The position numbers and the translations under genes were made by a program. 9,890 nt of DNA from Rhodoferax sp. GTDB lineage: Bacteria; Pseudomonadota; Gammaproteobacteria; Burkholderiales; Burkholderiaceae_C. Below are positions 6,588-9,890 of the stretch, piece by piece. Below the pieces are notes generated by a model. The model was not told the DNA's origin and ran no database searches. It was given only the letters and a program-made list of their open reading frames with translations. The stretch is taken from NCBI GenBank assembly GCA_018882485.1, contig VERU01000055.1:1-9890 (forward strand). The letters are read 5' to 3'. Each line of letters starts with the position of its first letter. The stretch's first letter is position 1.

Positions 6588-6649
6588 CAGGAAATCCTTA
6601 TTCCACGTGGTCCAAAGGCCTTTTTGTTTCTGAAATCTGGCACACCGAC
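6588..6649 (+). other. Low-GC leader between fabH and fabD
   Basis: This 62-bp gap is only about half G+C, well below its surroundings. It contains two perfect palindromes, ccacgtgg (6603-6610) and aaaggccttt (6614-6623), the second running into a T5 tract followed by gtttc. No gene fits and no Shine-Dalgarno precedes fabD. It could hold a promoter, a weak terminator or a protein-binding site; none is proven. Confidence 0.4.
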
Positions 6650-7600
6650 ATGAAACCTTTTGCCTTCATCTTTCCAGGCCAGGGCTCGCAGGCCGTGGGC
6701 ATGCTGGACGCCTGGGGCGACCATCCCGCTGTGCGCGGCGCGCTGCAGGAGGCCTCGGCCGCGCTCGGCGAAGATCTGGCGCGTCTGATTCACGACGGTC
6801 CGCGCGAGGTCCTGGCGCTGACCACCAACACCCAGCCGGTGATGCTGGTCGCCGGCGTGGCCGCCTACCGCGCCTGGATGGCCGAAACCGGTACGGCGCC
6901 GGCGGCGGTGGCCGGTCATTCGCTGGGCGAGTATTCGGCCCTGGTGGCAGCCGGCGTGCTCACGCTGGCCGAAGCCGCCCCGCTGGTGCGGCTGCGCGCC
7001 CAGGCCATGCAGGAGGCGGTGCCGGTGGGCGCTGGCGCCATGGCCGCCGTGCTGGGGCTGGATGCCGCCCGCGTGGCGGCGGGCTGCGCCGAGGTCACGC
7101 AGGCTTACGGGCCGGGCTCGGCCGAGGTGGTGGAGGCCGTCAATTTCAACGATCCGGCGCAGACCGTGATCGCCGGCAGCAAGGCGGCCGTCGAGCGCGC
7201 CTGCGAGGTGCTCAAGGCCGCCGGCGCCAAGCGTGCCTTGCCGCTGCCCGTGTCCGCGCCCTTTCATTCCAGCCTGATGCGCCCGGCCGCCGAGCGGCTG
7301 CGTGAGCGCCTGGCGGCCCTGGCTCTGCGGACACCGGCCATCCCGCTGGTCAACAACATCGATGTGGCGGTCGAGACCGAGCCGCAGCGACTGCGCGACG
7401 CGCTGGTGCGGCAGGCTTTTGGCCCGGTGCGCTGGGTGGAGGTGGTGCTGGCGCTCAAGGCGCGCGGGCTGGACACCCTGGTGGAATGCGGCCCCGGCAA
7501 GGTGCTGGCCGGCCTGACGCGGCGGATCGACCCGGGGCTGACCGGGTTGGCGCTGTTCGATCCGGCCTCGCTGGCCGAGGTGCGGGGAGCGCTGGCATGA
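6650..7600 (+). CDS. fabD: Malonyl-CoA:ACP transacylase
   Basis: A 316-residue acyltransferase that moves malonate from CoA to the phosphopantetheine of ACP, supplying the extender unit for FabH and FabF. Seen: GQGSQ (10-14), the nucleophile Ser91 in GHSLGEYSA, Arg116 in RLRAQAM, His206 in PFHSSLM, Gln255 in RQAFGPVRW, and the C-terminal ECGPGKVLAGL. These match E. coli Ser92, Arg117, His201 and Gln250. Length is normal (E. coli 309). ATG 6650 begins the conserved KPFAFIFPGQGSQ; the frame is open upstream through the low-GC leader, but without family similarity. Its stop overlaps the fabG start (ATGA), implying translational coupling. Confidence 0.97.
   Translation: MKPFAFIFPGQGSQAVGMLDAWGDHPAVRGALQEASAALGEDLARLIHDGPREVLALTTNTQPVMLVAGVAAYRAWMAETGTAPAAVAGHSLGEYSALVAAGVLTLAEAAPLVRLRAQAMQEAVPVGAGAMAAVLGLDAARVAAGCAEVTQAYGPGSAEVVEAVNFNDPAQTVIAGSKAAVERACEVLKAAGAKRALPLPVSAPFHSSLMRPAAERLRERLAALALRTPAIPLVNNIDVAVETEPQRLRDALVRQAFGPVRWVEVVLALKARGLDTLVECGPGKVLAGLTRRIDPGLTGLALFDPASLAEVRGALA
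7584..7589 (+). promoter_or_regulatory. Shine-Dalgarno of fabG inside fabD
   Basis: GGGGAG lies seven bases before the fabG ATG, within the last fabD codons. It supports ATG 7597 as the start and efficient translation of the overlapping gene. Confidence 0.5.
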
Positions 7601-8361
7601 GCGCCGCCGCAGAATCCACGGCCAGCGCGCCGGCCGGCCAGGTGGCCCTGGTCACCGGGGCGTCCCGGGGTATTGGCGCTGCGATCGCGCAGCAACTGGC
7701 CCGGCGCGGTCTGCGGGTGATCGGCACCGCCACCACCGACGAGGGCGCGGCGCGCATCGGGCAGGCCCTGTCGGCCTGGCCGGGCTGCGAGGGGCGCCGG
7801 CTCGATGTCAACGACGGACCGGCCGGCGAGGCGCTGGTGGATGCGCTGGTGCGCGGCCTCGGCGGCCTGCATGTGCTGGTCAACAACGCCGGCATCACCC
7901 GCGACACCCTGGCCCTGCGCATGAAGGACGAGGACTGGGACGCGGTGCTGGACACCAACCTGAAGGCGGTGTTCCGCATGAGCCGGGCCGTGATGCGGGT
8001 GATGATGAAGCAGCGTTACGGACGCATCATCAGCATCACCTCCGTGGTCGGTGCCTCCGGCAACCCCGGGCAGGCCAACTACGCGGCGGCCAAGGCCGGT
8101 GTGGCCGGCATGACGCGGGCGCTGGCCCGCGAACTGGGTTCGCGCCGCATCACCGTCAACTGCGTGGCGCCGGGTTTCATCGAGACCGACATGACCGCCG
8201 GCCTGCCGTCCGAGCAGCACCAGGCCCTGCTGGGCCAGATCCCCCTGGGTCACCTGGGACGGCCGCAGGACGTGGCGCATGCGGTGGCGTTTCTCGCCTC
8301 GCCCGAGGCGGGCTACATCACCGGCCAGGAACTGCACGTCAACGGCGGCATGTTCATGTAG
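7597..8361 (+). CDS. fabG: 3-oxoacyl-ACP reductase
   Basis: A 254-residue short-chain dehydrogenase that reduces 3-ketoacyl-ACP to 3-hydroxyacyl-ACP with NADPH, the first reduction of each elongation cycle. Seen: the Rossmann motif TGASRGIG (20-27), NNAG (96-99), and the catalytic tetrad Asn121, Ser149, Tyr162, Lys166 (TSVVG and NYAAAKAG), with the same Ser-Tyr-Lys spacing as E. coli Ser138/Tyr151/Lys155. PGFIETDMT (192-200) and the C-terminal ITGQELHVNGGMFM are also typical. It carries about ten extra N-terminal residues (AAAESTASAP) compared with E. coli. ATG 7597 overlaps the fabD stop by four bases and has a Shine-Dalgarno. In this locus it is the housekeeping FabG rather than a paralogue. 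Confidence 0.97.
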   Translation: MSAAAESTASAPAGQVALVTGASRGIGAAIAQQLARRGLRVIGTATTDEGAARIGQALSAWPGCEGRRLDVNDGPAGEALVDALVRGLGGLHVLVNNAGITRDTLALRMKDEDWDAVLDTNLKAVFRMSRAVMRVMMKQRYGRIISITSVVGASGNPGQANYAAAKAGVAGMTRALARELGSRRITVNCVAPGFIETDMTAGLPSEQHQALLGQIPLGHLGRPQDVAHAVAFLASPEAGYITGQELHVNGGMFM

Positions 8362-8383
8362 CCGGCGCCGTTCGGGCAAGGGC

Positions 8384-8662
<279 letters not shown>

Positions 8663-8799
8663 GACGGGCCCGGCCGCCGGCTGGCGCCGTGTGCGCCCGC
8701 CGCCTGCACCGCCGCCCCCCGGCCCGCCGGTCGCCCGGACTGCCACCCTGTGCAGCCCGCAGCGGCCGGAACCCCCAACAACTTTCCATCGTTCACGCC
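8663..8799 (+). other. acpP-fabF intergenic region
   Basis: This 137-bp gap is very C-rich. It contains the short hairpin ggcgc-cgtgt-gcgcc near 8683-8697 and a C-run region near 8713-8720. No T-tract terminator, clear promoter or Shine-Dalgarno for fabF is visible, and I see no small gene. Confidence 0.45.
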
Positions 8800-9890
8800 A
8801 TGACCCGTCGTCGTGTGGTTGTCACCGGTTTGGGATGCATCAGTCCCGTGGGCAACACCGTTGCCGAGTGCTGGGACAGCCTGATGGCCGGACGTTCCGG
8901 CATCGGCCCGGTCACCCGGTTCGACGCCTCCAGCTTCGCCTGCCGCATTGCGGGCGAGGTCAAGGGCTTCAGCCTGGAGTCCTATGTGAGCGCCAAAGAG
9001 GCGCGCACCATGGATACCTTCATCCATTACGGAATCGCCGCCACGGCGCAGGCCATTGCCGACGCCGGCCTGCCCACGGGTGAGGCCCTGCCGGAAGAAT
9101 TCGCCACCCGCATCGGCTGTGTGCTGGGTTCCGGCATCGGCGGCCTGCCGATGATCGAGGAGGTGCATGGCGAGTACCTGCAGCGCGGTGCCCGCCGCAT
9201 CTCGCCGTTTTTCGTGCCGTCCACCATCGTCAACATGGTGGCCGGACAGGTGTCCATCCGGTTCGGTTTCAAGGGCCCCAACCTGTCGGTCGTCACCGCC
9301 TGCACCACGGGCCTGCACTGCATCGGCGAGGCCGGACGCATGATCGAATACGGCGATGCCGACGTCATGGTGGCCGGCGGCGCCGAATCCACCGTCTCGC
9401 CGCTGGGCATCGGCGGCTTTGCCGCCATGCGCGCCCTGAGCACCCGCAACGACGACCCGCAGGCCGCCTCCCGGCCCTGGGACAAGGACCGCGACGGCTT
9501 CGTGCTCGGCGAGGGTGCGGGTGTGCTGATCCTGGAAGAATACGAACATGCCAAGGCCCGGGGTGCGCGGATCTACGCCGAACTGGGCGGGTTCGGCATG
9601 AGCGCCGACGCCGGCCACATGACCGCACCCAATATGGACGGTCCACGCCGGGCCATGCTGGCGGCGTTGCGCAACGCGGGGGTCAACGCCGATCAGGTCG
9701 ATTACCTCAACGCCCATGGCACCTCGACGCCGCTGGGCGATATCAATGAAACCCAGGCCATCAAGGCGGCGCTGGGCGACGCGGCACGGCGCACCGTGGT
9801 CAACTCCACCAAGTCCATGACCGGCCACCTGCTCGGCGGCGCGGGCGGCATCGAATCGGTGTTCACGGTGCTGGCGATCCACCATCAGAA
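8800..9890 (+). CDS. fabF: Beta-ketoacyl-ACP synthase II, cut by window end
   Basis: The first 363 residues of FabF, which condenses acyl-ACP with malonyl-ACP to lengthen the chain. About 50 C-terminal residues should lie beyond the window. Seen: [15 protein letters not shown] (4-18), the nucleophile Cys168 in [27 protein letters not shown] (227-243), His306 in [11 protein letters not shown], and Lys338/His343 in [14 protein letters not shown]. These correspond to E. coli Cys163, His303, Lys335 and His340. ATG 8800 starts the conserved N-terminus; the upstream gap offers no Shine-Dalgarno. FabF is preferred over FabB because of its place after acpP and the FabF-like motifs. The reading frame is intact up to the last base. 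Confidence 0.97.
   Translation, partial: MTRRRVVVTGLGCISPVGNTVAECWDSLMAGRSGIGPVTRFDASSFACRIAGEVKGFSLESYVSAKEARTMDTFIHYGIAATAQAIADAGLPTGEALPEEFATRIGCVLGSGIGGLPMIEEVHGEYLQRGARRISPFFVPSTIVNMVAGQVSIRFGFKGPNLSVVTACTTGLHCIGEAGRMIEYGDADVMVAGGAESTVSPLGIGGFAAMRALSTRNDDPQAASRPWDKDRDGFVLGEGAGVLILEEYEHAKARGARIYAELGGFGMSADAGHMTAPNMDGPRRAMLAALRNAGVNADQVDYLNAHGTSTPLGDINETQAIKAALGDAARRTVVNSTKSMTGHLLGGAGGIESVFTVLAIHHQ

Overview
The window looks like chromosomal DNA of a high-GC betaproteobacterium, most likely Burkholderiales near the Comamonadaceae. The grounds are the strongly G/C-rich third codon positions, the protein motifs, and the gene order: HAD phosphatase, Rieske protein, SppA, RsmI-like methyltransferase, Maf/YceF, YceD, rpmF, plsX, fabH, fabD, fabG, acpP, fabF. 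This order is known from that group, and its second half also occurs in E. coli. The assignment comes from motif recognition, not a database search.

Layout. Positions 1-567 are open in one + frame. From about 187 on they encode the C-terminal half of a Gph-like HAD phosphatase. The N-terminal half, with the nucleophile motif and cap domain, is missing and replaced by sequence I cannot identify. A Rieske [2Fe-2S] protein (560-946) and an SppA-type S49 peptidase (947-2005) follow without gaps. On the minus strand, convergent with sppA, lie yceF/maf (2904-3503) and an overlapping RsmI-family methyltransferase (2116-2907). Divergent from yceF and only 27 bp away starts yceD (3531-4079). It is followed by a likely promoter, rpmF (4212-4394) and a hairpin terminator (4411-4453).

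From 4525 to the right edge runs the membrane-lipid and fatty-acid block. PlsX makes acyl-phosphate, FabH starts chains, FabD loads malonate onto ACP, FabG reduces ketoacyl-ACP, AcpP carries the chain, and FabF (cut by the window end) elongates it. All conserved catalytic residues I looked for in complete genes are present. acpP has its own good ribosome binding site and a likely -10 element, which fits its need for high expression.

This is mostly an ordinary housekeeping region, and I found no defence system, phage, CRISPR array or undescribed multi-gene system. The points worth a second look are the chimeric HAD gene at the left edge, a 14-bp tandem repeat before plsX that forms two five-codon minigenes chained by ATGA overlaps into the plsX start, a nine-G run inside plsX, an A7 slippery run in sppA, and a low-GC leader before fabD. 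No stretch longer than 300 bases lacks a gene; the longest gaps (about 130 bp) are described.
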